Assembly: GCA_003511785.1 (NCBI GenBank)
Contig: DOIS01000029.1
Span: 1-5,033, forward strand
Direction: 5' to 3'
Origin: Paracoccaceae bacterium
GTDB taxonomy: Bacteria > Pseudomonadota > Alphaproteobacteria > Rhodobacterales > Rhodobacteraceae
Length of the DNA stretch: 5,033 nucleotides
Numbering within the stretch: position 1 is the stretch's first letter; every line of letters begins with the position of its first letter. The position numbers and the translations under genes are program-made. The notes under the pieces are model-generated. The model did no database searches. It had not been told where the DNA came from and was given only the letters and a program-made list of their open reading frames with translations. Below, in pieces: positions 1 to 5,011 of the stretch.

Positions 1-817
1 CGAAATGTTCGCGGAAGAAGGGTTTGACCACCTTCGATTTATACGCCTCATAGCGGCGTTCCATCTCGCGCCCCAGGCTGCCGCGCGCCGCGGGGCCGGT
101 CATGGGCAGCGGCGCGAAGGTCAGCGCGGGCGAACCCTCCAGGTCGCCCGGCAGCAAAAACCGTCCCGGCGAGCAGCGGTGCGCGCCCTCGTCCCGCGCC
201 GTGCGCAGGCTGGCGGCAAAGCCGCGCGACAGGGTCTGCGCCAGCGCCTCGTCATGGGCGGCGTGCGGGTCGGCCCCGTTCAGCGCGCGGGCCATCTCCT
301 GCCCGGAGGGGCGCGCCTCGAGCGCCGCCAGCGCCTCGCCCGCCCAGGTGGCATAGTCCTTGTCCAGCAGCGCCAGGTCGAGGAGCCACTCGCCGGGATA
401 GTCCACGATGTCCAGATGCACGGTGCGCGGCCCCGACAGCCCGGCCAAAAGCCCCGTGGGCCGCACCTTCAACGACAGGCGGAGTTCCGAGATCGACCGG
501 GTGCTCTCGGGCCAATGCGGCACGGATCCGGTCAGCGCGGCCAGATGCGCCTCATAGTCGAAGCGCGGCACCGTGTCGTCGGGCTGCGGTTGCAGGAAGG
601 CAGCCGCGATGCGCCCCTCGGCGCTCGCGGCCAGTTGCGGCATCCGCCCCCGGTCCAGCATGTTGGCCACCAGCGAGGTGATGAACACCGTCTTGCCCGA
701 GCGCGCCAGCCCGGTGACGCCCAGGCGGATCACCGGCTCGAAGAAGGTTTCCGAAATGCTGTCGCCCACGGCCTCGGCCCTGCGCGAGAGCCCGTCGGCC
801 AGCGAAGAGATGACCAA
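1..817 (-). CDS. ycjX: YcjX/DUF463 family P-loop protein, 5' part (C-terminus off the left edge)
   Basis: I read this frame directly from the minus strand. It is open for 272 codons and leaves the window at its left edge, so only the N-terminal 55-60% of a family usually about 460-490 residues long is present. A Walker A loop, GLARSGKT, lies at residues 36-43 inside a hydrophobic strand. WPESTRSISELRL follows near residue 110. A Walker B-like segment, DIVDYPGEWLLDL, starts near residue 136, and GRFLLPGDLEGSPAL near residue 218. The last readable residues (RRYEAYKSKVVKPFF) are also typical of YcjX. The family is a predicted GTPase/ATPase, often stress-linked and paired with the membrane protein YcjF; its biochemical role is poorly defined. 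The start is uncertain. I chose TTG at 817 because the product then begins MVISSLADGLSR, like relatives, with purine-rich GGACGGGG upstream. An in-frame GTG at 895 would add 26 residues. The family call is very secure; the start is only moderately so. Confidence 0.5.
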   Translation of the reverse strand, partial: MVISSLADGLSRRAEAVGDSISETFFEPVIRLGVTGLARSGKTVFITSLVANMLDRGRMPQLAASAEGRIAAAFLQPQPDDTVPRFDYEAHLAALTGSVPHWPESTRSISELRLSLKVRPTGLLAGLSGPRTVHLDIVDYPGEWLLDLALLDKDYATWAGEALAALEARPSGQEMARALNGADPHAAHDEALAQTLSRGFAASLRTARDEGAHRCSPGRFLLPGDLEGSPALTFAPLPMTGPAARGSLGREMERRYEAYKSKVVKPFFREHF

Positions 818-922
818 AGCCTGCCCCGTCCTGCTGTTTGCCCCAAGATAGGCGCGCGGGCGGCGCGGCGCCAGCCCCCGGCGGGCCTTGTGCACCGCCC
901 CCGCCCCGGCTAGTCACCGCCC

Positions 923-1693
923 ATGCCCCGCTATGCGTTGAAAATCGAGTATCACGGCGCCCCCTTTGCCGGCTGGCAGCGCCAGAAGGACCAGCCGTCG
1001 GTCCAGGGCGCGGTCGAGGCCGCGCTGGCCCGGCTGGAACCCGGCCCGCACAGCATCGCCGCCGCCGGGCGCACCGATGCGGGGGTTCACGCGCTGGCCC
1101 AGGTGGCGCAGTGCGATCTGGCCAAGGACTGGGAGCCGTTCCGGCTCTCCGAGGCGCTGAACCATCACCTCAAGCCTGCGCCCGTGGCAGTGGTGGCGGC
1201 GGCGCGGGTGGACGAGGACTGGCACGCCCGGTTCTCGGCGGTCGAGCGGCGCTATCTCTTCCGCATCCTGATGCGCCGCGCGCCGGCCACGCATGAAGCC
1301 GGGCTGGTCTGGCAGGTGCCGCGCGATCTGGACGTGGGGGCGATGCAGGCCGGCGCCGACAGGCTGCTGGGGCATCACGATTTCACCACCTTCCGCTCGT
1401 CGATCTGCCAGGCGAAGAGCCCGGTCAAGACGCTGGACGAGCTGCGCGTGGAGCGCGTCGAGGGGCTCTCGGGGCCGGAGGTACGGTTTCACGTGCGCGC
1501 GCGCTCCTTCCTGCACAACCAGGTGCGCAGCTTCGTGGGCACGCTGGAGCGGGTGGGCGCCGGGGCCTGGTCCCCCGAGGACGTGCGCGCGGCGCTGGAG
1601 GCGCGCGACCGGGCGGCCTGCGGGCCGGTCTGCCCGCCGCAGGGGCTCTATCTGGCCGGGGTGCGCTATCCCGACGATCCGTTCGAAGCGTGA
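923..1693 (+). CDS. truA: tRNA pseudouridine(38-40) synthase TruA
   Basis: The product is 256 residues, normal for TruA. It isomerises uridines 38, 39 and 40 of the tRNA anticodon arm to pseudouridine in the cytoplasm. The N-terminus YALKIEYHGAPFAGWQRQ is the usual opening strand. The catalytic motif GRTDAGVHA is at residues 49-57, with the nucleophilic aspartate at D52. The second conserved block (HARFSAVERRYLFRI, 101-115) carries the tyrosine (Y111) that packs on the target base. HHDFTTFR (151-158), RARSFLHNQVRSFVGTL (192-208) and PPQGLYLAGVRYP (238-250) complete the family pattern. No residue looks missing. The ATG at 923 fits the family N-terminus exactly, but I see no Shine-Dalgarno sequence before it, so translation may be leaderless or weakly initiated. 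The gene is divergent from ycjX across about 105 bases and convergent with the transporter gene downstream. Many alphaproteobacteria, as I recall, keep truA beside fmt/def; it stands alone here. Confidence 0.5.
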   Translation: MPRYALKIEYHGAPFAGWQRQKDQPSVQGAVEAALARLEPGPHSIAAAGRTDAGVHALAQVAQCDLAKDWEPFRLSEALNHHLKPAPVAVVAAARVDEDWHARFSAVERRYLFRILMRRAPATHEAGLVWQVPRDLDVGAMQAGADRLLGHHDFTTFRSSICQAKSPVKTLDELRVERVEGLSGPEVRFHVRARSFLHNQVRSFVGTLERVGAGAWSPEDVRAALEARDRAACGPVCPPQGLYLAGVRYPDDPFEA

Positions 1694-1703
1694 CCGGGAC
1701 CGG

Positions 1704-1760
1704 GAGGGGGCGTCGCCATTGTCCGCTCGGACCAATGGCGCGAACAATGGCAACCCCCTC
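1704..1760. terminator. Long two-part stem just after truA, candidate terminator
   Basis: Eleven bases after the truA stop, GAGGGGG (1704-1710) pairs perfectly with CCCCCTC (1754-1760). Inside it, GCCATTG (1715-1721) pairs perfectly with CAATGGC (1745-1751), separated from the outer helix by a small internal loop. CAATGGC also occurs at 1733-1739, so the left arm has a second partner. That gives an alternative 8-bp stem CGCCATTG/CAATGGCG (1714-1721 with 1733-1740), extended by TCC/GGA across a one-base bulge. The position suits termination of truA, but no run of T follows, so intrinsic termination is inferred rather than seen. Confidence 0.5.
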
Positions 1761-1775
1761 TTGGCCTGCGGCCAA
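1761..1775. repeat. Small inverted repeat TTGGCC-TGC-GGCCAA
   Basis: A perfect 6-bp inverted repeat with a 3-base loop sits directly against the truA-proximal stem. It is followed at 1780-1793 by a weaker CTGG/CCAG pair. Together they form part of a row of hairpins between the convergent genes. No T tract is present, and I cannot assign a function beyond possible help in termination. Confidence 0.5.
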
Positions 1776-1802
1776 TTCCCTGGACTCCGCCAGTTCGCAG
1801 GC

Positions 1803-1825
1803 AAAACGCTCCGCAGAAGCGTTTT
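1803..1825. terminator. AAAACGCT/AGCGTTTT hairpin, candidate bidirectional terminator
   Basis: AAAACGCT (1803-1810) and AGCGTTTT (1818-1825) form a perfect 8-bp stem with a 7-base loop. On the plus strand the right arm ends in TTTT, and on the minus strand the other arm does the same. The element could therefore stop transcription from both truA and the transporter operon. I recall similar AAAACGCT...AGCGTTTT palindromes in intergenic DNA of Rhodobacteraceae, so it may be a dispersed repeat; this is memory, not a search result. Confidence 0.5.
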
Positions 1826-1840
1826 CGGGAAGCCTGCTCA

Positions 1841-1872
1841 CCCCCCGGGGTATATCGAAACCAGAAAGAAGC
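1841..1872 (-). repeat. Intergenic element GCTTCTTTCTGGTT, copy 1, next to CCCCGGGG
   Basis: On the minus strand, GCTTCTTTCTGGTT (1872-1859) is followed by TCGATATAC and then a CCCCGGGG palindrome (1843-1850). The same 14 bases occur on the plus strand at 5012-5025, followed by GCAAATAC up to the window end. Both copies are non-coding. I recall similar CTTTCTGGTT...ATAC/ATCCCGGGG strings in other Rhodobacterales intergenic regions, which would make this a family-wide dispersed element; that needs a search. Confidence 0.5.
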
Positions 1873-1882
1873 AGGGCGCGCA

Positions 1883-1923
1883 TGTTGCATCGGTACCGCA
1901 CGGTGCCTGTTGCATCGGCAACA
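1883..1923. repeat. 11-base direct repeat with two adjacent hairpins
   Basis: TGTTGCATCGG occurs at 1883-1893 and again at 1908-1918. Between the two copies, GGTACC (1892-1897) can pair with GGTGCC (1902-1907) through one wobble pair and a GCAC loop. The second copy runs into a perfect hairpin, TGTTGC-ATCG-GCAACA (1908-1923). Because the first TGTTGC is identical, it could pair with the same GCAACA arm instead, so two exclusive folds are possible. The function is unknown. Confidence 0.5.
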
Positions 1924-1966
1924 CCCGACCGTTCGGTTCAAGGATTCCAATAGCTTCCAGAGGAAT

Positions 1967-1982
1967 GTTTCGCATGCGAAAC
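1967..1982. repeat. Perfect 16-base palindrome GTTTCGCATGCGAAAC
   Basis: The palindrome lies 32 bases beyond the transporter stop codon and reads identically on both strands. As RNA it would form a 6-bp stem with a CATG loop. It is flanked by GGAATG at 1962-1967 and at 1994-1999, the latter within a TTCCGGAA palindrome (1990-1997). Its place at the 3' end of the minus-strand operon suggests part of a terminator. The perfect symmetry would also fit a protein-binding site, but no promoter is obvious nearby. Confidence 0.5.
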
Positions 1983-2014
1983 GTAGCATTTCCGGAATGT
2001 GAGCGAGCCGCGCC

Positions 2015-2932
2015 TCAGATCGCGCGCAGAAGCAGTCCGCCCGCGATGGTGGCGACGATCAGCCCGGCGGACAGTTCGATCATCGGCAGAGCCACGCCCG
2101 CCACGTGCCAGCCGCGCGCCGCCCCCGCCAGCCCGCCGCGCAGGCCCAGCGCGCCCAGACCCACGCTCAGCGTCACCACCGCCGTGCCCAGCGCCATGGC
2201 GAAGGCGCCCGCGATGCCCGCGCCGCCGATGCCCATCTGCCAGGTCAGGATCAGCACGAAAAGCGCCCCGGTGCAGGGCCGCGCCGCGATCGAGGCCACC
2301 AGGACCGCCGCCTCGCGCAGCGAGCCCACGCGCTCGACCTCTTCGAGATCGGGGCCATGCTTGTGACCGCAGGTCCCGCAAGTCCCGTCCGCCGCGTGAT
2401 CGTGCCCATGGTCATGCCCATGCCCGTCACCGGCCCGCCGCGCCGATCTCAGCCGGCGCAGCCCGCGCCAGACCAGCCATAGCCCCACCAGCGCAATCGC
2501 CGCATAGCTCGCGGGCGCCATCACCCGCTCGGTCACGCCGACCAGCTGCGCGCGCCCGAGATTCAATAGCCCCACCCCCGCATAGACCAGCGCCACCGCC
2601 GTCACCGCCTGGCCCAGGCTCGCGGCCAGGGTGATCGCGGCCAGGCGCGCGCCGGGCACCCGGCGGCCCAGCCCGTAGCCGCCCACCAGCACCTTGCCAT
2701 GCCCCGGCCCCACCGCGTGGAAGAAGCCATAGGCGAAACACACGCCCAGGAGCGCCGCCAGCACCTGCGGCTGCCCCGTGCGCAGGCCCCGCAGCGCCCC
2801 CGCGATCCGGTTCTGGAAGTCGCGCTGTTCGCCCGCGGCCCACCAGGCCAGCTGGTCGAAGCCGCCGCTCCACCACAGCCAGCCCAGCGCCACGAGCGCG
2901 GCCCCGGCGGGCAGGATCAGGAGACGGGACAT
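2015..2932 (-). CDS. NicO/RcnA-type divalent-metal membrane transporter (ZevB-like)
   Basis: The product is a 305-residue inner-membrane protein. Hydrophobic segments lie near residues 4-21, 57-73, 95-118, 139-157, 206-230, 236-262 and 278-302. The NicO signature HAVGPGHGK is at residues 72-80, at the end of a membrane segment, and a second conserved patch, RPCTGAL, is at 218-224. The cytosolic-looking loop 170-193 is rich in metal ligands (HGHDHGHDH, then CGTCGHKH with a CxxC at 185-188). The family moves nickel, cobalt or zinc; substrate and direction cannot be read from sequence. I chose the ATG at 2932, not an upstream start at 3079, because the extra 49 residues are Arg/His-rich, non-homologous in look and overlap the previous gene. 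That gene ends at 2917, so the two overlap by 16 bases. With only a weak GGGTGA before the ATG, translation is probably coupled. The partner is the DUF1007 protein, as in Haemophilus ZevAB. Family call firm, metal uncertain. Confidence 0.5.
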   Translation of the reverse strand: MSRLLILPAGAALVALGWLWWSGGFDQLAWWAAGEQRDFQNRIAGALRGLRTGQPQVLAALLGVCFAYGFFHAVGPGHGKVLVGGYGLGRRVPGARLAAITLAASLGQAVTAVALVYAGVGLLNLGRAQLVGVTERVMAPASYAAIALVGLWLVWRGLRRLRSARRAGDGHGHDHGHDHAADGTCGTCGHKHGPDLEEVERVGSLREAAVLVASIAARPCTGALFVLILTWQMGIGGAGIAGAFAMALGTAVVTLSVGLGALGLRGGLAGAARGWHVAGVALPMIELSAGLIVATIAGGLLLRAI

Positions 2933-3567
2933 GTCACCCGGATTTCCGTGGCGAATTCCGCGCCGACCAGGGGAATGTCGTTCTCTTCCAGGTCGGCATT
3001 CTCGTCGATGCGCAACAGCATGTCGCGCATCTGGGCCAGCTTGGCGTCGATGTCCGGCACGATCTTCTCGATGGCGCAATCGGGCCGCCCGCGCAGCGTG
3101 ACGGGACGCGTCACCTCGTAGGCGGTGTAGAACGTTTCGTCATAGGGCAGCACCGACAACACCCGGCCCGCGAGCCGCGGCGCCCCCTCGACCGCGCGCA
3201 GATGCGAGGAGACGATGCGCCCGGCCTCGGCGGTGGCGGTGGGCTCCATCGGACCCGACAGCGTCAGGTCCTCCCTGCCCAGCCGCGCCACGGTGTCGCC
3301 GTTGAACCCCTCGACCCATTGCGCATCGAAGCCGGAGAGCTGCGCCTCCTCGGCCTCGGTCAGCACGCCGTCCATGTCCCGGTCCAGCCCCATCTCTTCC
3401 AGCAGCATCAGCGAGTAGAGCTCGTCATAGGCCCAGGTCACGCGCAGATGGGTGAGCCGCCCGCCCTCGTCGAAGATCATCTCGACCCCGGTATCGACGA
3501 AGACATGCGGATGCGCCGCCAGCGGAGCGGGCGCAAGCGATAGGAGAACGAGCGAAAGCCAACGCAT
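2917..3567 (-). CDS. Secreted DUF1007 family protein with EF-hand loop (ZevA-like)
   Basis: The product is 216 residues. It begins with a short Sec signal peptide (MRWLSLVLLSLAPAPLAA), predicted to be cut after residue 18 so that the mature protein starts HPHVFVD. That histidine-bearing N-terminus is typical of DUF1007 and a plausible metal ligand. DRDMDGVLTEAE (62-73) matches a canonical 12-position EF-hand loop, with Asp at positions 1, 3 and 5, Gly at 6 and Glu at 12. Cysteines at 164 and 213 could form a disulfide in the periplasm. The family (COG3683) was once labelled an ABC periplasmic component but usually sits beside a NicO transporter, as here, with no ABC genes. The likely role is periplasmic capture or delivery of a divalent metal to that transporter. 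AGGG lies seven bases before the ATG and may serve as the ribosome site. It is the first gene of the pair, 105 bases after the dehydrogenase. No B12 riboswitch is visible in front of it. Confidence 0.5.
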   Translation of the reverse strand: MRWLSLVLLSLAPAPLAAHPHVFVDTGVEMIFDEGGRLTHLRVTWAYDELYSLMLLEEMGLDRDMDGVLTEAEEAQLSGFDAQWVEGFNGDTVARLGREDLTLSGPMEPTATAEAGRIVSSHLRAVEGAPRLAGRVLSVLPYDETFYTAYEVTRPVTLRGRPDCAIEKIVPDIDAKLAQMRDMLLRIDENADLEENDIPLVGAEFATEIRVTCPVS

Positions 3568-3614
3568 GGCCGGACCCTACCCCACCCGGTCGGGCGGGAC
3601 AATCCGGCGCTCGG

Positions 3615-3641
3615 GGGCGGGCGGCGGCAAACCGCCCACCC
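3615..3641 (-). terminator. GC-rich hairpin between dehydrogenase and DUF1007 gene
   Basis: GGGCGG (3619-3624) pairs with CCGCCC (3632-3637) around a 7-base loop. Three more G-C pairs (3615-3617 with 3639-3641) extend the stem beyond a single C/A mismatch. It sits about 30 bases past the dehydrogenase stop and about 48 bases before the DUF1007 start, so it could end the first transcript. No T run follows on the minus strand, and in DNA this GC-rich such a stem can arise by chance. Confidence 0.5.
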
Positions 3642-3672
3642 GCGCCTAGGCTCAGACCTTCTCCTGCGTGTA

Positions 3673-4887
3673 TTACTTCAACTCGGTGCGCGCGATCTGG
3701 CGGCGATGCACTGCGTCCGGGCCGTCGGCGAAGCGCAGGGTGCGCTGCGCGGTCCAGGCGGCGGCGAGCGGCGTGTCCTGGCTGATGCCCTGGCCGCCAT
3801 GCATCTGCATCGCCTCGTCGATCACCTTGAGCGAGACGCGCGGGGCGATCACCTTGATCTGGCTGATCCAGGGTGCCGCGGCGCGCGCGTCGCCCTGGTC
3901 CATCATCCAGGCCGCCTTGAGGCACAAAAGCCGCGCCATCTCGATCTCCATCCGGCACTCGGCGATGATGTCGTAATTCGCGCCCAGCTGCGCCAGCTTC
4001 TTGCCGAAGGCTTCTTTCGAGAGCGCGCGCTTGCACATCTGCTCCAGCGCCGCCTCGGCCTGCCCGGTCGAGCGCATGCAATGGTGGATGCGGCCGGGCC
4101 CGAGCCGCCCCTGGGCGATCTCGAAGCCGCGCCCCTCGCCCACCAGGATGTTCTCGGCCGGCACGCGCACATCCGTGAAGCGGATGTGCATATGCCCGTG
4201 CGGCGCGTCGTCATGGCCGAAGACCAGCATCGGGCGCAGGATCTCGATCCCCGGCGTGGCGGCGTCCACCACGATCATCGAATGGCGCTGGTGCTTGGGG
4301 TCGTCCTCGCCGCCCGTTTTCACCATGACGATGTAAACCTTGCAGCGCGGATCGCCGGCGCCCGAGGCCCAGTATTTCTCGCCGTTCAGAACATAGTCGT
4401 CGCCGTCGCGCACGCAGGACATCTCGATGCTGGTGGCGTCCGAAGAGGCCACGTCCGGTTCCGTCATCAGATAGGCCGAGCGGATCTCGCCCTCCAGCAG
4501 CGGCTTCAGCCACGTCTCCTTCATCGCCGCCGAGCCGTAGCGTTCGAACACCTCCATGTTGCCGGTATCGGGAGCCGAGCAGTTGAACACCTCGGCACCC
4601 AGCGGGGTCTTGCCCATTTCTTCCGCGAAATGCGCGTATTCCACGGTGCTCAGGCCGAACCCCTTGTCGCTGTCGGTGAGCCAGAAATTCCACAGCCCCG
4701 CCGCCTTGGCCCTGGCCTTGAGGCTCTCCAGGATCTCGGTCTGCCGGTCGGTGAACTGTCAGCGGTCGCCCTTGGCCACCTCGGCGTGGTATTCCTCCTC
4801 CATCGGCATGATCTCGTCGCGGATCATCGCCGCCACGCGGTCCAGCAACTCGCGGTTTTCCGGCCGCATCGAGAAACTCATGTCCAT
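3673..4887 (-). pseudogene. Acyl-CoA dehydrogenase (ACAD10/11-like), interrupted by an in-frame TGA
   Basis: Read from the ATG at 4887, the frame has 404 codons, the usual length for this FAD-dependent family, which oxidises acyl-CoA to enoyl-CoA. GGAGGA lies eight bases before the ATG. Codon 43 is TGA (4761-4759), in the stretch AKGDR-stop-QFTDRQTEILE, where relatives as I recall read GDRWQ. Homology runs in one frame on both sides, so a single TGG-to-TGA change explains it. The rest looks intact: YLMTEPDVASSDATS (FAD/substrate region, near 140-153), LNGEKYWASGAGD, GPGRIHHCMRSTGQAE (264-278), MHGGQGIS (362-369) and LRFADGPDAVH (384-394). In the last, an acidic residue stands where classical enzymes have the catalytic Glu of YEGT. 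As read, the products would be a 42-residue peptide and possibly a protein restarted at GTG 4644, lacking most of the N-terminal helical domain. The interruption may be a true nonsense mutation or a sequencing error. Confidence 0.5.
4759..4761 (-). other. In-frame TGA (codon 43) inside the acyl-CoA dehydrogenase frame
   Basis: The minus-strand codon order is GGC GAC CGC TGA CAG TTC ACC. The TGA is followed by C, which is known as the most readthrough-prone stop context in bacteria. Other genes in this window (truA, the DUF1007 gene, the transporter gene) use TGA as their real stop, so the organism does not generally read TGA as tryptophan. I saw no clear selenocysteine-insertion hairpin directly after it, and the expected residue is Trp rather than Cys. 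Confidence 0.5.
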
Positions 4888-4895
4888 GGTCTTGC

Positions 4896-4901
4896 TCCTC
4901 C
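4896..4901 (-). promoter_or_regulatory. Shine-Dalgarno GGAGGA of the acyl-CoA dehydrogenase gene
   Basis: GGAGGA on the minus strand lies eight bases before the ATG at 4887. It is the strongest ribosome-binding site in the window. It fixes the start of the dehydrogenase frame at 4887 rather than the second in-frame ATG at 4881, or the GTG at 4644 that follows the internal TGA. Confidence 0.5.
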
Positions 4902-4934
4902 AAACCCTTCCAAGGGGCCGATACCCCCCGTTCG

Positions 4935-4949
4935 GCGCCAGAGTGGCGC
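4935..4949. promoter_or_regulatory. Inverted repeat GCGCCA-GAG-TGGCGC, candidate operator
   Basis: This is a perfect 6-bp inverted repeat with a 3-base spacer, about 50 bases upstream of the dehydrogenase start. It has the same 6-3-6 geometry as the repeat at 4976-4990, though a different arm sequence. Its location suits a repressor or activator site for the dehydrogenase. I could not place a convincing -35/-10 pair around it, so operator function is inferred. Confidence 0.5.
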
Positions 4950-4951
4950 AA

Positions 4952-4961
4952 CCCGCGCGGG
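4952..4961. repeat. 10-base palindrome CCCGCGCGGG
   Basis: This perfect palindrome lies between the two 6-3-6 inverted repeats upstream of the dehydrogenase. Being made only of G and C in GC-rich DNA, it is the least remarkable of the three and may be chance. Confidence 0.5.
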
Positions 4962-4975
4962 GAAGTCCATCGCCG

Positions 4976-4990
4976 GTGACGGAACGTCAC
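4976..4990. promoter_or_regulatory. Inverted repeat GTGACG-GAA-CGTCAC, candidate operator
   Basis: This is a perfect 6-bp inverted repeat with a 3-base spacer. The bases that follow (GTCAGC) partly repeat the right arm. Its centre is 41 bases from the centre of the 4935-4949 repeat, close to four DNA helical turns, so proteins bound at both would sit on the same face. A transcription-factor site for the dehydrogenase, or for an unseen gene to the right, is plausible but unproven. Confidence 0.5.
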
Positions 4991-5011
4991 GTCAGCCGCG
5001 CGGACGATCCC

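Larger units (their letters stand above)
1694..2014. other. 321-base intergenic region between convergent genes, packed with inverted repeats
   Basis: This is the only gap over 300 bases in the window. It lies between the 3' ends of truA (plus) and the NicO-type transporter gene (minus). I see no convincing gene in it: the open frames on either strand are short, have unusual composition and read across the hairpins. It holds a chain of inverted repeats at about 1704-1760, 1761-1775, 1780-1793, 1803-1825, 1892-1907, 1908-1923 and 1967-1982. It also holds an 11-base direct repeat and a 14-base sequence that recurs inverted at the right edge of the window. The composition looks more AT-rich than the flanking genes. 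The likely roles are transcription termination from both sides plus dispersed palindromic repeats; a small RNA cannot be excluded. Confidence 0.5.

Noticed and set aside
5..913. A 302-codon plus-strand open frame covering the left end
   Set aside because: It is antisense to the YcjX reading frame, which shows clear family motifs. Its own translation is Arg/Gln/Pro-rich with no domain, as expected for a shadow frame in GC-rich DNA.
888..916. A possible -35/-10 pair (TTGTGC, 17 bases, TAGTCA) before truA
   Set aside because: The -10 matches the consensus poorly and the spacing alone is not enough evidence for a promoter call.
1690..1953. An 87-codon plus-strand frame starting at a GTG that overlaps the truA stop
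   Set aside because: The overlap suggests coupling, but the frame reads straight through several inverted repeats and its product resembles no family.
1666..1989. A Cys-rich 107-codon minus-strand frame across the gap
   Set aside because: It translates the hairpins and the shared 14-base element and runs into the truA 3' end. I see no ribosome site, and it is probably a spurious peptide from repeat DNA.
1293..2366. A 357-codon plus-strand open frame through the end of truA and the gap
   Set aside because: It overlaps truA in another frame and then runs antisense to the transporter gene. Its composition is Arg/Ser/Pro-rich with no recognisable domain.
2933..3079. A 49-residue N-terminal extension of the transporter from an upstream ATG
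   Set aside because: The added residues are Arg/His-rich shadow of the DUF1007 gene. The natural hydrophobic N-terminus begins at the ATG at 2932.
4720..4761. Selenocysteine recoding of the internal TGA
   Set aside because: Homologs as I recall have Trp, not Cys or Sec, at this position, the dehydrogenase family has no catalytic Sec, and I saw no clear SECIS-type hairpin after the TGA.
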